From: a virus
Length of the DNA stretch: 27,685 nucleotides
Reading direction: 5' to 3' (one strand)
IMG/VR virus record: IMGVR_UViG_3300046808_001165
Coordinates: 1 to 27,685 of that record
Part shown: positions 7,776-16,284 of the stretch, piece by piece
Numbering within the stretch: the stretch's first letter is position 1
How the letters are laid out: each line of letters begins with the position of its first letter
Translations under genes and position numbers: made by a program
The notes under the pieces: model-generated
The model's input: the letters and a program-made list of their open reading frames with translations, nothing else
The model's database searches: none
What the model was told of the DNA's origin: nothing

Positions 7776-8862
7776 TCCTCATATTGAAGATAATTGGAAA
7801 AAAGTTTACATCTATACGGGAGATGAATATATCTCCCGTATTTTTAACTTTTCTGAGACAATTGTTGAACGCTTGGACACTAATACATCTGTCTCAAAGA
7901 TTCTAAACTCATTACAATCAGTTAATATTTTTGATTCTAAAAGATGTGTTAAAATCTACAATCCAAATGCTGCTCAATTAAAAGCTATCTATGAATCAAT
8001 TATTAATTCCAAAATAAATGTTGATTATGTCCAGATTTATTGCTGCAACGATAGTTTAGATGGAAGATCTGCAATAGCTTCTAAGGCCAAATCTGCTGGT
8101 AGAATATTTCACTATGGAGCTATAGAATATTCAAATACCAGTCCCTTTAACAGATTTTTGAATGACTGGCTTTCTTCTAACAATATAAAAATGAATCATG
8201 AGGCTGTGAATTATCTAGAACATAATTCGCCTTCAGCTATAGTAAAAATTAAATCTGGCACAACTAAAAAAGAAGTAATTGTCTATGATTTGCCTTTGCT
8301 TGTAAATGAATTGACTAAACTGATCCATCTTGACTTAGAAGAAATTACATTAGACCACGTACATCAATTCGACTTTGAAGATCATAACAAGAATATATTT
8401 GACTTCTTCAATCTTTGCATGTATGGCGAAGCTAATGAAATACTCTCAGGTTTAAAAGGATTAAATGAATCCCATGGTCATCAAATGATCTTGATGATTT
8501 TTCTTTCTCAATTATTTTTCTATCTTAAAATTGCTGAGTACAAAGAACTTAAAACTAATAACGAGAATATGTTAAAAGATTTGAGCTTAGAACCTTATTT
8601 GAAAAAGTTTCTTGACATTAATTTTAAAGAAATTGAACAAGAAATACCATTGAAGCAAGTAAACCCTATAAGATTACAAATAGCATATAATCAAACTAAA
8701 ATGTCATCTAAAGATGTATCTAATCAGATTCAGTCAACTTTAAACGCAGTAATTGATTTAAGAAACAATTTGAGTACAGATATTGTCTTTCCATACTATT
8801 CTTTATGTTTATCGCACAAGAGATTATATAAGGTGATGACGTATAACTATAGTGATGATTGA
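7762..8862 (+). CDS. holA: DNA polymerase III delta subunit-like protein
   Basis: 366 aa; E. coli HolA is 343 aa. Delta opens the clamp ring during loading. It has no intact Walker A, as expected for delta. The N-terminal part (VYIYTGDEYISRIFNFSETI) matches the first strand and helix of delta. The region around residues 210-275 (IFDFFNLCMYGEANEILSGL, then LMIFLSQLFFYLKIAEYKE) resembles the delta C-terminal collar helices, where a small gene-dosage-like helix pair is followed by a long hydrophobic helix. Position is the strongest evidence: its ATG lies inside the end of the clamp gene (AGAAGAG as SD), in an operon with a clamp loader. The call is reasonable but not certain from sequence alone. 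Confidence 0.65.
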   Translation: MKKTNPHIEDNWKKVYIYTGDEYISRIFNFSETIVERLDTNTSVSKILNSLQSVNIFDSKRCVKIYNPNAAQLKAIYESIINSKINVDYVQIYCCNDSLDGRSAIASKAKSAGRIFHYGAIEYSNTSPFNRFLNDWLSSNNIKMNHEAVNYLEHNSPSAIVKIKSGTTKKEVIVYDLPLLVNELTKLIHLDLEEITLDHVHQFDFEDHNKNIFDFFNLCMYGEANEILSGLKGLNESHGHQMILMIFLSQLFFYLKIAEYKELKTNNENMLKDLSLEPYLKKFLDINFKEIEQEIPLKQVNPIRLQIAYNQTKMSSKDVSNQIQSTLNAVIDLRNNLSTDIVFPYYSLCLSHKRLYKVMTYNYSDD

Positions 8863-9427
8863 CGAACATTATATATACATAAATGAATTGGTCAAGAAAA
8901 TTAAAGAAGATGATAGTTCTGCTTTAATTGAACTTTACAATTTTTATAAGCCCTTAATTTTTTCTTCCATTTCAAGATGTATTAATAAAGATAAAAGCTT
9001 AATTACCTTTAAGGAAGATTTAGCTCATGAGTCAATATTTGCTCTTCAAAAGTTAAGTAAAAATTACGATCCTTCTCTTAGCTATTTTTCATATTATTTA
9101 TCCACAAGAATTGATCATGCTTTAGCCTCTCATTTCAAAAATACATTTGATACGAGATTGGAAATACATGAACACCCTGTAATACATACATATTTTGATC
9201 CCTTTAATAGAATAAATAATGAAATTGTAATTGACGAAGCTATGAGCCAACTTAATGAAAAACAGAAAGAAGCGGTTGAATTATATTTCTTTCAAGAACT
9301 AACACAAGAAGAGGCAGCTTTCAAACTTGGAATACAGCAAGCAGCCTTTTCTAAGCGCCTGGACAGAGCTTTAGAAAAACTAAGAAGCATATTGAGTGAA
9401 ACTTACAAAACCGATGGAATATTTTAG
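8855..9427 (+). CDS. Sigma-70 family RNA polymerase sigma factor (second)
   Basis: 190 aa from ATG 8855 (GTG 8852 is an alternative), overlapping the upstream gene end by eight bases. Region 2 is divergent: KEDDSSALIELYNFYKPLIF, then FKEDLAHESIFALQKLSKNY and FSYYLSTRIDHALA fit the core-binding and -10 helices. Region 4 is clear: LNEKQKEAVELYFFQELTQE followed by the HTH EEAAFKLGIQQAAFSKRLDRALEKL. The protein ends with hydrophobic residues (TDGIF), reminiscent of the short clamp-binding tails of T4 late-transcription proteins, which is speculative. Two sigma factors in one replication operon suggest staged phage transcription. It is the last gene before a strong terminator. Confidence 0.88.
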   Translation: MIDEHYIYINELVKKIKEDDSSALIELYNFYKPLIFSSISRCINKDKSLITFKEDLAHESIFALQKLSKNYDPSLSYFSYYLSTRIDHALASHFKNTFDTRLEIHEHPVIHTYFDPFNRINNEIVIDEAMSQLNEKQKEAVELYFFQELTQEEAAFKLGIQQAAFSKRLDRALEKLRSILSETYKTDGIF

Positions 9428-9464
9428 TAAGATTTTTTGTACTATATATGTATGTTAATTAACT

Positions 9465-9500
9465 TAAACCCCTAGATTTCTCAAGGGGTTTATTTTTTTT
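9465..9500 (+). terminator. Intrinsic terminator closing the replication operon
   Basis: TAAACCCCT (9465-9473) pairs with AGGGGTTTA (9484-9492), 9 bp. The loop can form a further GA/TC pair. It is followed by a T-tract (9493-9500). The 113-base gap 9428-9540 holds this terminator and the SD of the next gene; I see no convincing promoter between them. Confidence 0.9.
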
Positions 9501-9540
9501 ACATATAGATTTGCAAATTTATTTTAAGGGGAGTCTTAAA

Positions 9541-10260
9541 GTGTCCGAAAAAAATAATGATGACTTTATTTACAATTGGCGCAATGAATTAAAGCAACAC
9601 GCTGATGGTGCTTATCTTGTAGCTAAAAGAATGGCCTCAAATCTCAAAGATAAAGGTTTAAGCAAGAACGATGTTGTTGAACTTTTAGCAGTAGAGAACT
9701 TTGATATCGATTTAGCTAGAAGAGTTGCATCTAAAGTATTTGATACAAATGAAAAAGTTGCTGAGAATAATACAATCGAAGTTTCCGTTGTTCCTACCAA
9801 GTACGCCGATTGTGCTCCAATTATAGAAAGAAGTCTTATAAAATTAAGTGCTAAAGAGTTTGCTAAAAGACTTTGTTCAGGTCCATATGCAATTGTTAAG
9901 ACTGACGAGAAGTCTTTTGATTCATGGGTAAGATTAGCAGAATTAGCTAAGGCATCTGCTAACGGCAAACATAATCTTCACACTGAATTAAAGCCATGGG
10001 TAGAAGAAGCTCTTTTAAACTCAGTTTTAGTTGCTCAAAACGAAAAGCCAGTTATTACTGCTTCTGACAAAACAAATAAAGTTTTTAAAGTTGCCATGAG
10101 AAGAGGCGAAGCAACAGTTGATTTATCTGCTGGTACATCTTCTTCAGACAAGTATACCAAGGGTAATTATGAAACATTTGGAATTGCAGATGAGTTTATT
10201 GTATCTGCTGCTGACACTGTTTCCCCTTATCAAAGATTGAAAAGAGCATTAGACTTTTAA
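9541..10260 (+). CDS. Unknown protein (239 aa), monocistronic with strong SD
   Basis: Not recognised. The start is GTG 9541: the SD AAGGGGAG (9526-9533) lies seven bases before it, the strongest SD in the window, so the TTG at 9511 is rejected. The N-terminal half is helical, with a run GLSKNDVVELLAVENFDIDL followed by ARRVASKVF that could be a small helical DNA- or protein-binding domain. The middle has SAKEFAKRLCSGPYAIVKT, and the C-terminus ends in SPYQRLKRALDF. No cysteine pairs, signal peptide or membrane helix are visible. It is isolated between two intrinsic terminators, so it must have its own promoter or depend on readthrough. That isolation and the strong SD suggest separate, probably high, expression at the boundary between replication and head genes. 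Confidence 0.88.
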   Translation: MSEKNNDDFIYNWRNELKQHADGAYLVAKRMASNLKDKGLSKNDVVELLAVENFDIDLARRVASKVFDTNEKVAENNTIEVSVVPTKYADCAPIIERSLIKLSAKEFAKRLCSGPYAIVKTDEKSFDSWVRLAELAKASANGKHNLHTELKPWVEEALLNSVLVAQNEKPVITASDKTNKVFKVAMRRGEATVDLSAGTSSSDKYTKGNYETFGIADEFIVSAADTVSPYQRLKRALDF

Positions 10261-10277
10261 TTATTATTTAACTATTT

Positions 10278-10308
10278 AAAACCCGTCGATTTCGACGGGT
10301 TTTCTTTT
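10278..10308 (+). terminator. Intrinsic terminator before the packaging operon
   Basis: AAAACCCGTCG (10278-10288), loop ATTT, CGACGGGTTTT (10293-10303), then T-rich sequence. The stem and loop are the same design as the terminator at 2682-2710. It is A/T-flanked on both sides, so it could also work on the minus strand. Confidence 0.9.
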
Positions 10309-10328
10309 ATCTGTAAAAAATAATTAAT

Positions 10329-11015
10329 ATGGCAAACTCTAAAGACAATATCGTCAATTCTCTAGTGCATGCTTCTGACAATCTTCCTGAACAATCTTTT
10401 ATATATTTCAAAGATATTAAAGAAGGAGACGAGCCTATAATTCCTCTACCTCCTGACCATATGGGAGATGTCACTTATCCTCAATTTATTGAGGTCAGAT
10501 GTGCTATATGTAGTTCTCACCTTCGCAACCTTGCAGAACACGTATATCTTGAAAGTGGTAAGAAACCTCAATCTGTCATTAAGTTTTTTGAAAGACACTT
10601 CAATGCAAGATTAAACTGGACTCAAGTTTCTACTCACATGGACCAACATTGTGACTTTAAGAAATTGATGACTTCAGGCCTTAAGAGCTACGAACAACAA
10701 GAAGAATTAATTGCCCCTTGGATATTCAGAGAAAACCAATTAGCCCTCACCGCATTAATGGTTGAACTTGATGATGTAAGAGGAATTGATTGTAGTAAAA
10801 ATAATGATCTAAAACTTAAAAGAGCTGCTATGGTTGAAAAACTTATCAGCAAGATTTTAGACATCAAAGAGAAAAGAGACAATCAGGGTGTTTTTTCAAT
10901 TAACATCTTTGAGATTTTAGCTGAATTGCACGACAGGTTTGACAGTGAGTTCGACAAGAGACTAATCAGAGACGAATTGAAAAAGCTAAGAGAAAAGCTT
11001 AAGCAAGAAAACTAA
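10329..11015 (+). CDS. Zinc/HTH protein, candidate small terminase subunit
   Basis: 228 aa. It sits directly before the large terminase with a one-base overlap (TAATG at 11013-11017), the usual position for the small subunit, which recognises phage DNA and regulates packaging. Residues 58-110 form a zinc-HTH unit: CAIC (C58, C61), then a helical stretch around QSVIKFFERHFNARLNWTQV, ending in STHMDQHCDF (H103, H107, C108). This recalls the CxxC...HTH...HxxxHC layout of short DNA-binding domains in terminase-like and transposase-like proteins. The C-terminal half (from about 170) is strongly helical and charged (DELKKLREKLKQEN), suitable for oligomerisation. The ATG has no SD; it follows an A/T-rich leader (ATTAATATG). 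The small-terminase call is inference from position and domain type. Confidence 0.6.
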   Translation: MANSKDNIVNSLVHASDNLPEQSFIYFKDIKEGDEPIIPLPPDHMGDVTYPQFIEVRCAICSSHLRNLAEHVYLESGKKPQSVIKFFERHFNARLNWTQVSTHMDQHCDFKKLMTSGLKSYEQQEELIAPWIFRENQLALTALMVELDDVRGIDCSKNNDLKLKRAAMVEKLISKILDIKEKRDNQGVFSINIFEILAELHDRFDSEFDKRLIRDELKKLREKLKQEN

Positions 11016-13141
11016 TGAGAAAAAACGCATCTAAAGCCACACTAACACAAGCTGAAATAAGACAGCAACTAATTCAACAAGCAAACCAAGCATCAGAAAA
11101 GTTTAAAGACTCTGAATATGCTGAAGAGTTTTTGGATGAGCTTGCCCCTAGTGTAAGATCTGAAGTTGCACCACCTCAAAAGCCAGAGAAAACAAGATTT
11201 AACCCTGATCAAATTGTAGATATTGTTACTTTTATTGAACATCCGTATTTCTGTAATTTAAGACCATATCCTTTACAGAGGCTTATTTTAAAGTGTTTCT
11301 ATATGGGTCAAGAAGGCAACACAGAGCTAACAATACAAGACATACCAGAAGAAGAAAGAGTTGGATGTAATGGATGTGTTTGGGATTTTGTAAGGAAGAA
11401 TGAAGAAAAGTCTGTTGAAATGCACAAACAAAACAGACCATTTAAAGCATCATTTACTGTTATTAATTCACCTTGTCTAACTTGTAATAGGATGGATCAA
11501 GATATTGCAGCACAGAGATACATCCACGAAAAAGATAATGCTACTAATCCCGATGCTCTTAAAACAATTGAGTTACTAGAAGAAAGACCAATTATAGACA
11601 ATTTCCAAACAGAAAAAGACTTGTTGTATTCTGAAGAGTTTGACCCAAAGCTTAGAATGCAAATTATCAACAAATGTGAAAATAGATTTAAGTTTCAAGA
11701 ATTAGTTTTAGTATTAGGAAGAAGATCTGGTAAGTCATTCCTAGTTTCTGCTATTGGACTTTATGAGCTATATAGGCTCATTTCTATGGGTCATCCTCAA
11801 GCTAGATATGGATTGATGGAGTTTGATGCAATATACCTATTAAACGTAGCTAAAAATGAAGAACAGGCAAAGAACGCTATCTTCGCTAAATTGAAACAAA
11901 CTGTATTAGCTTCGCCATATTTCCAGCCTTATATTGGTAAAGACACAGAACTTGAAATGCGATTCTTTACCGAAAATGACAGAAAAGAAAATGAAAGAAG
12001 AGAAAACGCAGGTCTCAATTTATTTTCTGGTTCATTAGTTCTTAAATGCGGATCTAGTAGTGCATCTGGTCTCGTTGGTCTTACTTGTTGGAGCGTAATC
12101 ATGGACGAAATCGCTGCTATGGCTGGCGATAATCCTGATTCTGGTCTTGACTATGATTTATATAATGATCTAAAGCCATCTCTTGCAACTTTTGGTCGTG
12201 ATGGAAAAATGATGATGCTTTCCAACCCTAAAGGACCAATTGGATTGCTTTATGATTTACATGAAAACAGACAAGACGATCCTTCCACTCTTGTTATGCG
12301 TGGACCTACTTGGCTTGTGAATCCTAATATTGACAGAGACTTCTTAGATTCTGAAAAGAAGAAGAATCCAACAGAATATCAAATGCAATATGGCGCAGAG
12401 TTTGGTGCTTCATCTTCCGACCCTATGTTTACAGAAGACGATATCAATAGATTTTTCTCAAGCATGTCAATGATCAAAAGAGCAGAAATGGGAACTGGAA
12501 TGTTTGAATACTACTGCCATATTGATCCAGCGAGAACATCTGACTACTATGCTTTAGCTGTAGCACATTGTGAGACTATGTATGGCAGTTTTGGTAAAGA
12601 TAACAAACCATTGAGAAGGGTTGTAATTGACCACATTCACTTTTGGAATCCTAAAACTAAAAATCAGCCAGTTTCAGAAAAAGATGTAGAAGATTATGTT
12701 TTAGCTCTACATGCAAAGTTCAGATTTAAGCAAGTAAGTATAGATCAATGGAACTCACAATCATCAGTCATCAAATTAAGAAACATGAGAGTGCCAATTA
12801 TAGAAAAAACATTTAACAAGAACTACAAAGAATCTATTTACACTGAACTTGCCACCTTATTAAGAGAAGACAGAATTGATATCTATGATTTATCAGGTGG
12901 AGAATATACAGACCTAAGAGGCAATAAAATGCCATTAGATGAAATCAAAGAAGCAAAAATACAATTCTTATTTTTACAAAAGAAATGGAAAGGCAATAGA
13001 TTTATTATCGAATCTTTAAAAGGATACAAGGATGATATTTGTGATGCTGTTGCTGCTGTAGCATACGAAGCCTATTTTTCTAAAATTGCCGAAGTTCTAC
13101 CAAGGTCAAGGACGATCAACTTGGGTGGAAGAATAAAATAA
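11015..13141 (+). CDS. terL: Terminase large subunit
   Basis: 708 aa packaging motor: N-terminal ATPase that pumps DNA into the prohead and C-terminal nuclease that cuts the concatemer. Walker A is GRRSGKS (235-241), Walker B is SVIMDEIAA (D364, E365), and the coupling block is MMLSNPKGP. The RNase H-like nuclease has its first Asp in CHIDPARTSD (D504), a second block VSIDQWNSQS, and a final acidic pair in YKDDICDAVAAVAYEAY. Unusual: about 230 residues precede Walker A, and they contain a probable zinc ribbon, C118-x2-C121 (CNGC) and C154-x2-C157 (CLTC). The protein is longer than typical terminases, mainly through this extension. No intein or intron signs are visible. It is the second gene of the head operon. 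Confidence 0.95.
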   Translation: MRKNASKATLTQAEIRQQLIQQANQASEKFKDSEYAEEFLDELAPSVRSEVAPPQKPEKTRFNPDQIVDIVTFIEHPYFCNLRPYPLQRLILKCFYMGQEGNTELTIQDIPEEERVGCNGCVWDFVRKNEEKSVEMHKQNRPFKASFTVINSPCLTCNRMDQDIAAQRYIHEKDNATNPDALKTIELLEERPIIDNFQTEKDLLYSEEFDPKLRMQIINKCENRFKFQELVLVLGRRSGKSFLVSAIGLYELYRLISMGHPQARYGLMEFDAIYLLNVAKNEEQAKNAIFAKLKQTVLASPYFQPYIGKDTELEMRFFTENDRKENERRENAGLNLFSGSLVLKCGSSSASGLVGLTCWSVIMDEIAAMAGDNPDSGLDYDLYNDLKPSLATFGRDGKMMMLSNPKGPIGLLYDLHENRQDDPSTLVMRGPTWLVNPNIDRDFLDSEKKKNPTEYQMQYGAEFGASSSDPMFTEDDINRFFSSMSMIKRAEMGTGMFEYYCHIDPARTSDYYALAVAHCETMYGSFGKDNKPLRRVVIDHIHFWNPKTKNQPVSEKDVEDYVLALHAKFRFKQVSIDQWNSQSSVIKLRNMRVPIIEKTFNKNYKESIYTELATLLREDRIDIYDLSGGEYTDLRGNKMPLDEIKEAKIQFLFLQKKWKGNRFIIESLKGYKDDICDAVAAVAYEAYFSKIAEVLPRSRTINLGGRIK

Positions 13142-13166
13142 TTATCCGTCTTTGAGGTTTCGCATA

Positions 13167-14120
13167 ATGTCTTCAAAAAAGAATATCAAAACAGCTGCTG
13201 GATTTGGTGGTGTTGGTGGAGCAGGTTCAGGTGCATGGGCTCCTGGTGGAAATCCTGGCGGTAGCACATATGGTGATTTTAATCAATTTATTACAGATCA
13301 ATCATTTGAATCTGTTTTAGCAAGATCGCATAATCCCCCTGATCCTGATGAAACAAGAAACTTTGAAGCAAGATTAGTTCCTTTCCACACCTCAAAAGAA
13401 GACGACATTCTTGGGAACATTGATATTTTAGACCCAGTAGAAAGAGAAAGATTAAAATTAAGAGCAAGATTGAGAGATCATAAATCTATGCTTGAAAATG
13501 CAGCAAATAATATGCATAAATCCAAAGAAACAGACAATAAAGATTCTTATGTTTCAATGGAACAATCTTTATCAAAACGCAGAAAATATAAAGATAAGCA
13601 AAAGTTTGATTATGAAGATGATGTCCCAGAACAAATTAAGCCTGAAAGATTACATTATGCTTCAACTAGACAAGCAAAAGATTTTACATCAAAAAATAGA
13701 GGCCAAATAACTGAATCAGGTCCAGATGACAATCCTTTTTATGATGCTCAATATTCTAATGCTCAATTAGCCAAAACTCCTTTACTTACTGAAGGTGCTA
13801 ATTTTGATCAATATGTGCAAGACTTAAAGAATGAATACACACCTGATCAAGATGGTTCAAGAAACGAAACTACAATTCTTGATACTTTAGATCCTGATGC
13901 TGCCACTCCTAATTTTTCTGGAAGAAGTTCTGCAGAATCTTATGATCCTGATGAACAAGATAAGACATTAGAACAAATGCTTCATACAGAAGAATATGTC
14001 TATAAAAATGATTATGACAGAAACAATAGAGGCAATGAAGAAATGAGCTTTGATGATAATCCAGGATTGAAAGGCCAGGGTAATTTCTCAAGAGTTCCAT
14101 GGGCAGGGTCAAACTTGTAA
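13167..14120 (+). CDS. Unknown head-operon protein (317 aa)
   Basis: Not recognised. ATG 13167 is chosen because GAGG (13154-13157) lies nine bases upstream; the TTG at 13152 overlaps that site. The N-terminus begins MSSKKNIKTAAGFGG and runs into a Gly-rich segment. The rest is hydrophilic, rich in Asp, Asn, Gln and Lys, with little predicted core, suggesting an extended or scaffold-like structural protein. It carries one of the K-T-A motifs that recur in the head genes (residues 8-10), close to the N-terminus where a maturation cut would release a short peptide. Its position between terminase and portal fits a minor capsid, scaffold or head-completion role, but no function is assigned. Confidence 0.88.
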   Translation: MSSKKNIKTAAGFGGVGGAGSGAWAPGGNPGGSTYGDFNQFITDQSFESVLARSHNPPDPDETRNFEARLVPFHTSKEDDILGNIDILDPVERERLKLRARLRDHKSMLENAANNMHKSKETDNKDSYVSMEQSLSKRRKYKDKQKFDYEDDVPEQIKPERLHYASTRQAKDFTSKNRGQITESGPDDNPFYDAQYSNAQLAKTPLLTEGANFDQYVQDLKNEYTPDQDGSRNETTILDTLDPDAATPNFSGRSSAESYDPDEQDKTLEQMLHTEEYVYKNDYDRNNRGNEEMSFDDNPGLKGQGNFSRVPWAGSNL

Positions 14121-14129
14121 AATATAAAT

Positions 14130-15236
14130 ATGACTTACGATTATCTAATTGTTGGAGCCGGATTATTCGGCTCCATTTTTGCATATGAAGCTAATCAGAT
14201 AGGCAAAAAAGTATTAGTGATTGATAAAAGAACTCATATTGGTGGGAATTGCTATACAGAACCTTATGAAGATTACCACTTGCACAAATACGGTCCTCAC
14301 ATTTTCCATACATCTAAAAAATACATTTGGGATTATATAAACCAATTTACAGATTTTTTAAATTATTCTCACAGAGTTAAAGCTTATTCAAATGGCAAAA
14401 TCTTTTCTTTGCCTATTAATCTTTTAACTCTCAATCAACTCTGGCCCGATATCAATACGCCTGAAAAAGCAATAGCAAAAATCGAAAGAGAAATAATTCC
14501 CTGCGAAAAACCAAAAAACTTAGAAGAACATATATTATCTCAAGTAGGCAAAACTATATATGAGAAATTAATTTATGGTTACACTAAAAAACATTGGGGA
14601 AGAGATCCAAAACTCTTACCAGCATCAATAATTAAAAGATTACCAATAAGATATACATTTGACGATAACTATTACCCAGATATTGATATTTACCAAGGTG
14701 TGCCAAAAGACGGTTACACAGCAATATTTCATAAACTCTTAGAAAATATAGATGTAGAACTAGGTGTGGATTTTTTTAAAGATAGAAGCTATTGGGAATG
14801 CAAAGCTAATAAAATTGTATACACGGGCGAAATACAAAAATATTTCGAAAATATGTTTGGCACACTAGATTACAGAGCTTTAGAGTTTAGAGATTATCAA
14901 GTAAACACAGATTTTCAAGGCTGTGCACAAATGAATTATGCTGATGAATCAACATCTTGGAACAGAATAATTCAACATAGACATTTCACTAAAAGCAAAT
15001 CAACAAAAGACTTTATTACCTATGAATACTCTAAGGATTACACAGGAGATAATGAACCTTTTTACCCAATTAATGATGAAGCAAATAATGAGATATATGA
15101 AAAATACAAGAGCTATTCAGAAACATATTCAAGCAATTTAATTATTGGTGGAAGATTAGGTAATTACAGATATTACGATATGGATATGACTATTGCTAAT
15201 GCTTTGTCAGTTTGTAAAAAAGAATTAGCAGGATAA
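14130..15236 (+). CDS. glf: UDP-galactopyranose mutase
   Basis: 368 aa flavoenzyme converting UDP-galactopyranose to UDP-galactofuranose, the donor for galactofuranose glycans. The FAD-binding start is YLIVGAGLFGSIFAYEA, followed by VIDKRTHIGGNCYTE, YGPHIFHTS, GYTKKHWGRDP, RLPIRYTFDDNYYPDID, YQGVPKDGYTAIF and the C-terminal FAD block GGRLGNYRYYDMDMTIANAL. These are the conserved family blocks in order, and the length is usual. It appears intact. It lies inside the head operon between structural-type genes, with no SD (ATAAATATG leader), so it looks like an inserted accessory gene. It may serve host surface glycan change or glycosylation of virion proteins; a partner galactofuranosyltransferase is not in the window. 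Confidence 0.96.
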   Translation: MTYDYLIVGAGLFGSIFAYEANQIGKKVLVIDKRTHIGGNCYTEPYEDYHLHKYGPHIFHTSKKYIWDYINQFTDFLNYSHRVKAYSNGKIFSLPINLLTLNQLWPDINTPEKAIAKIEREIIPCEKPKNLEEHILSQVGKTIYEKLIYGYTKKHWGRDPKLLPASIIKRLPIRYTFDDNYYPDIDIYQGVPKDGYTAIFHKLLENIDVELGVDFFKDRSYWECKANKIVYTGEIQKYFENMFGTLDYRALEFRDYQVNTDFQGCAQMNYADESTSWNRIIQHRHFTKSKSTKDFITYEYSKDYTGDNEPFYPINDEANNEIYEKYKSYSETYSSNLIIGGRLGNYRYYDMDMTIANALSVCKKELAG

Positions 15237-15264
15237 ACGAGCTAAAAATTATAAAACAAAAATT

Positions 15265-15723
15265 ATGCATAAAAGTCAAATCATTAAATTGTTAAAGCTT
15301 GCAGATCGTTTTGACAGGTCTGGTAAGTATCGTGAGAGCGACAAAATTACAAACAATTTAACAAGACTAGCTCAATATTATGGCAACTTTGGTGTTAGCG
15401 ATACTGTTAACCGTATTGTTCCATATGATGACACTGCAGAAGATGTTGAAATTGATCAAAAAAGATTAGACAAACAAGATCGTTTTAGATCTCCAGAATA
15501 TAAAGAAGACGAAGCTTCAAATTACTTAGAATTTAATCTTGAAGCAAAATTACATGGACCTTCAGGAACAGGTATTGCATATGAAGATCCTGCTCCTGAA
15601 AGCAAAAACGTTGGGTTAGATGAAAATGTAGCCCATGGCGATTTGAGTGAATTTTTGTTTGAAAATACATATGAACAAAATGTTCAAGATGGCAAGGGTT
15701 ATCTTAATAGAAACCCAAGATAG
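15265..15723 (+). CDS. Unknown small head-operon protein (152 aa)
   Basis: Not recognised as a named family. The N-terminus is a helical hairpin, IKLLKLADRFDRSGKYRESD then KITNNLTRLAQYYG. It recalls the short KLADxLDxxGxxxEADxID motif that I have seen at the N-termini of other large-phage structural proteins (memory, not a search). The remainder is acidic and probably extended, with DNxNx-type turns and little hydrophobic core. The ATG has an A/T-rich leader and no SD. The next gene follows nine bases after the stop, with its own SD (GGAG). It is probably a minor virion or scaffold component by context; function unknown. Confidence 0.85.
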   Translation: MHKSQIIKLLKLADRFDRSGKYRESDKITNNLTRLAQYYGNFGVSDTVNRIVPYDDTAEDVEIDQKRLDKQDRFRSPEYKEDEASNYLEFNLEAKLHGPSGTGIAYEDPAPESKNVGLDENVAHGDLSEFLFENTYEQNVQDGKGYLNRNPR

Positions 15724-15732
15724 GAGAAAATT

Positions 15733-16209
15733 ATGCCTTTACCAATTCAATCTTTAAACAACTTACCTAATGACAATGACAATGTAGAAATGTCATCTTT
15801 AGGTTTATCTGATATTCAAATTCAGCTTTTGGGATTAAGCAGACCAACAAGAGAAGCAAAAGTTACCGTAAGCCAAAAAGATATTGATTTACTTAAGATT
15901 ATTGAAAAGAATCAAAATGATGTCGTAACTGCAGCTAATTTAGTAAGTGATATCAAAAACGCAAAGGTTTTCAATGTTCCTAGCAATATCGGTGATGGAG
16001 AACTTTTAGCACTTAAAACTGCTGGATTATTATCTGGTAGTGGAAGAGCAGTTTCTTTAACTGAAAAAGGAAGAGTTGCACTTAGAGATGCTTATTTGAA
16101 AGATCCTGTAAATGAGTTTAAAAAGGCCAGAAAGAAAGAAAAGTTTGATTTAGAAGAAGCAAAAAATGTCAAGGTTGCTTCCAAAAAATCAACTTTCAAA
16201 AAAGTATGA
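15733..16209 (+). CDS. Winged-helix protein (158 aa), stop UGA in frame with a DUF192 domain
   Basis: The start is ATG 15733 with SD TAGGAGA seven bases before. Residues about 40-115 look like a winged helix: DIDLLKIIEKNQNDVVTAAN (helices 1-2), then GDGELLALKTAGLLSGSGRA (recognition helix region) and the wing plus final helix VSLTEKGRVALRDAYL, very like MarR-type wings. It probably binds DNA or a protein partner. The C-terminal tail is basic (KKARKKEK, KKSTFKKV). The stop at 16207-16209 is UGA followed by C, and the same frame continues without another stop for 126 codons through a DUF192 domain. The protein may therefore be made both alone and as a fusion. An unusual gene type for a head operon. 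Confidence 0.85.
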   Translation: MPLPIQSLNNLPNDNDNVEMSSLGLSDIQIQLLGLSRPTREAKVTVSQKDIDLLKIIEKNQNDVVTAANLVSDIKNAKVFNVPSNIGDGELLALKTAGLLSGSGRAVSLTEKGRVALRDAYLKDPVNEFKKARKKEKFDLEEAKNVKVASKKSTFKKV

Positions 16210-16284
16210 CTCACTGATGATTTTAAAGGTGAGTTCACTTTAAGATTTGTTGCTAAAAACGAAAAAGAATTACAAAAGGGGTTA
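16207..16284 (+). other. In-frame UGA and protein-like segment joining wHTH and DUF192 frames
   Basis: After the UGA (16207-16209) the same frame reads LTDDFKGEFTLRFVAK, then NEKELQKGLMHSEPLEKY, which is the normal first strand and GLM block of DUF192. These residues precede the first available start (ATG 16285), and no ATG, GTG or TTG lies in frame between UGA and 16285. An ATG at 16206-16208 overlaps the UGA as ATGA, but its own frame ends after three codons; a one-base slip would join it to the DUF192 frame. Confidence 0.7.

Noticed and set aside
9498-9525. Promoter TTTACA-N16-TATTTT before the gene at 9541
   Set aside because: The transcription start would fall inside the SD, and the -35 lies in the terminator T-tract; the -10 match is poor.
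11015-13141. Intein or intron in the large terminase
   Set aside because: The ATPase and nuclease blocks are continuous; the extra N-terminal part lacks intein splice residues and homing-nuclease motifs.
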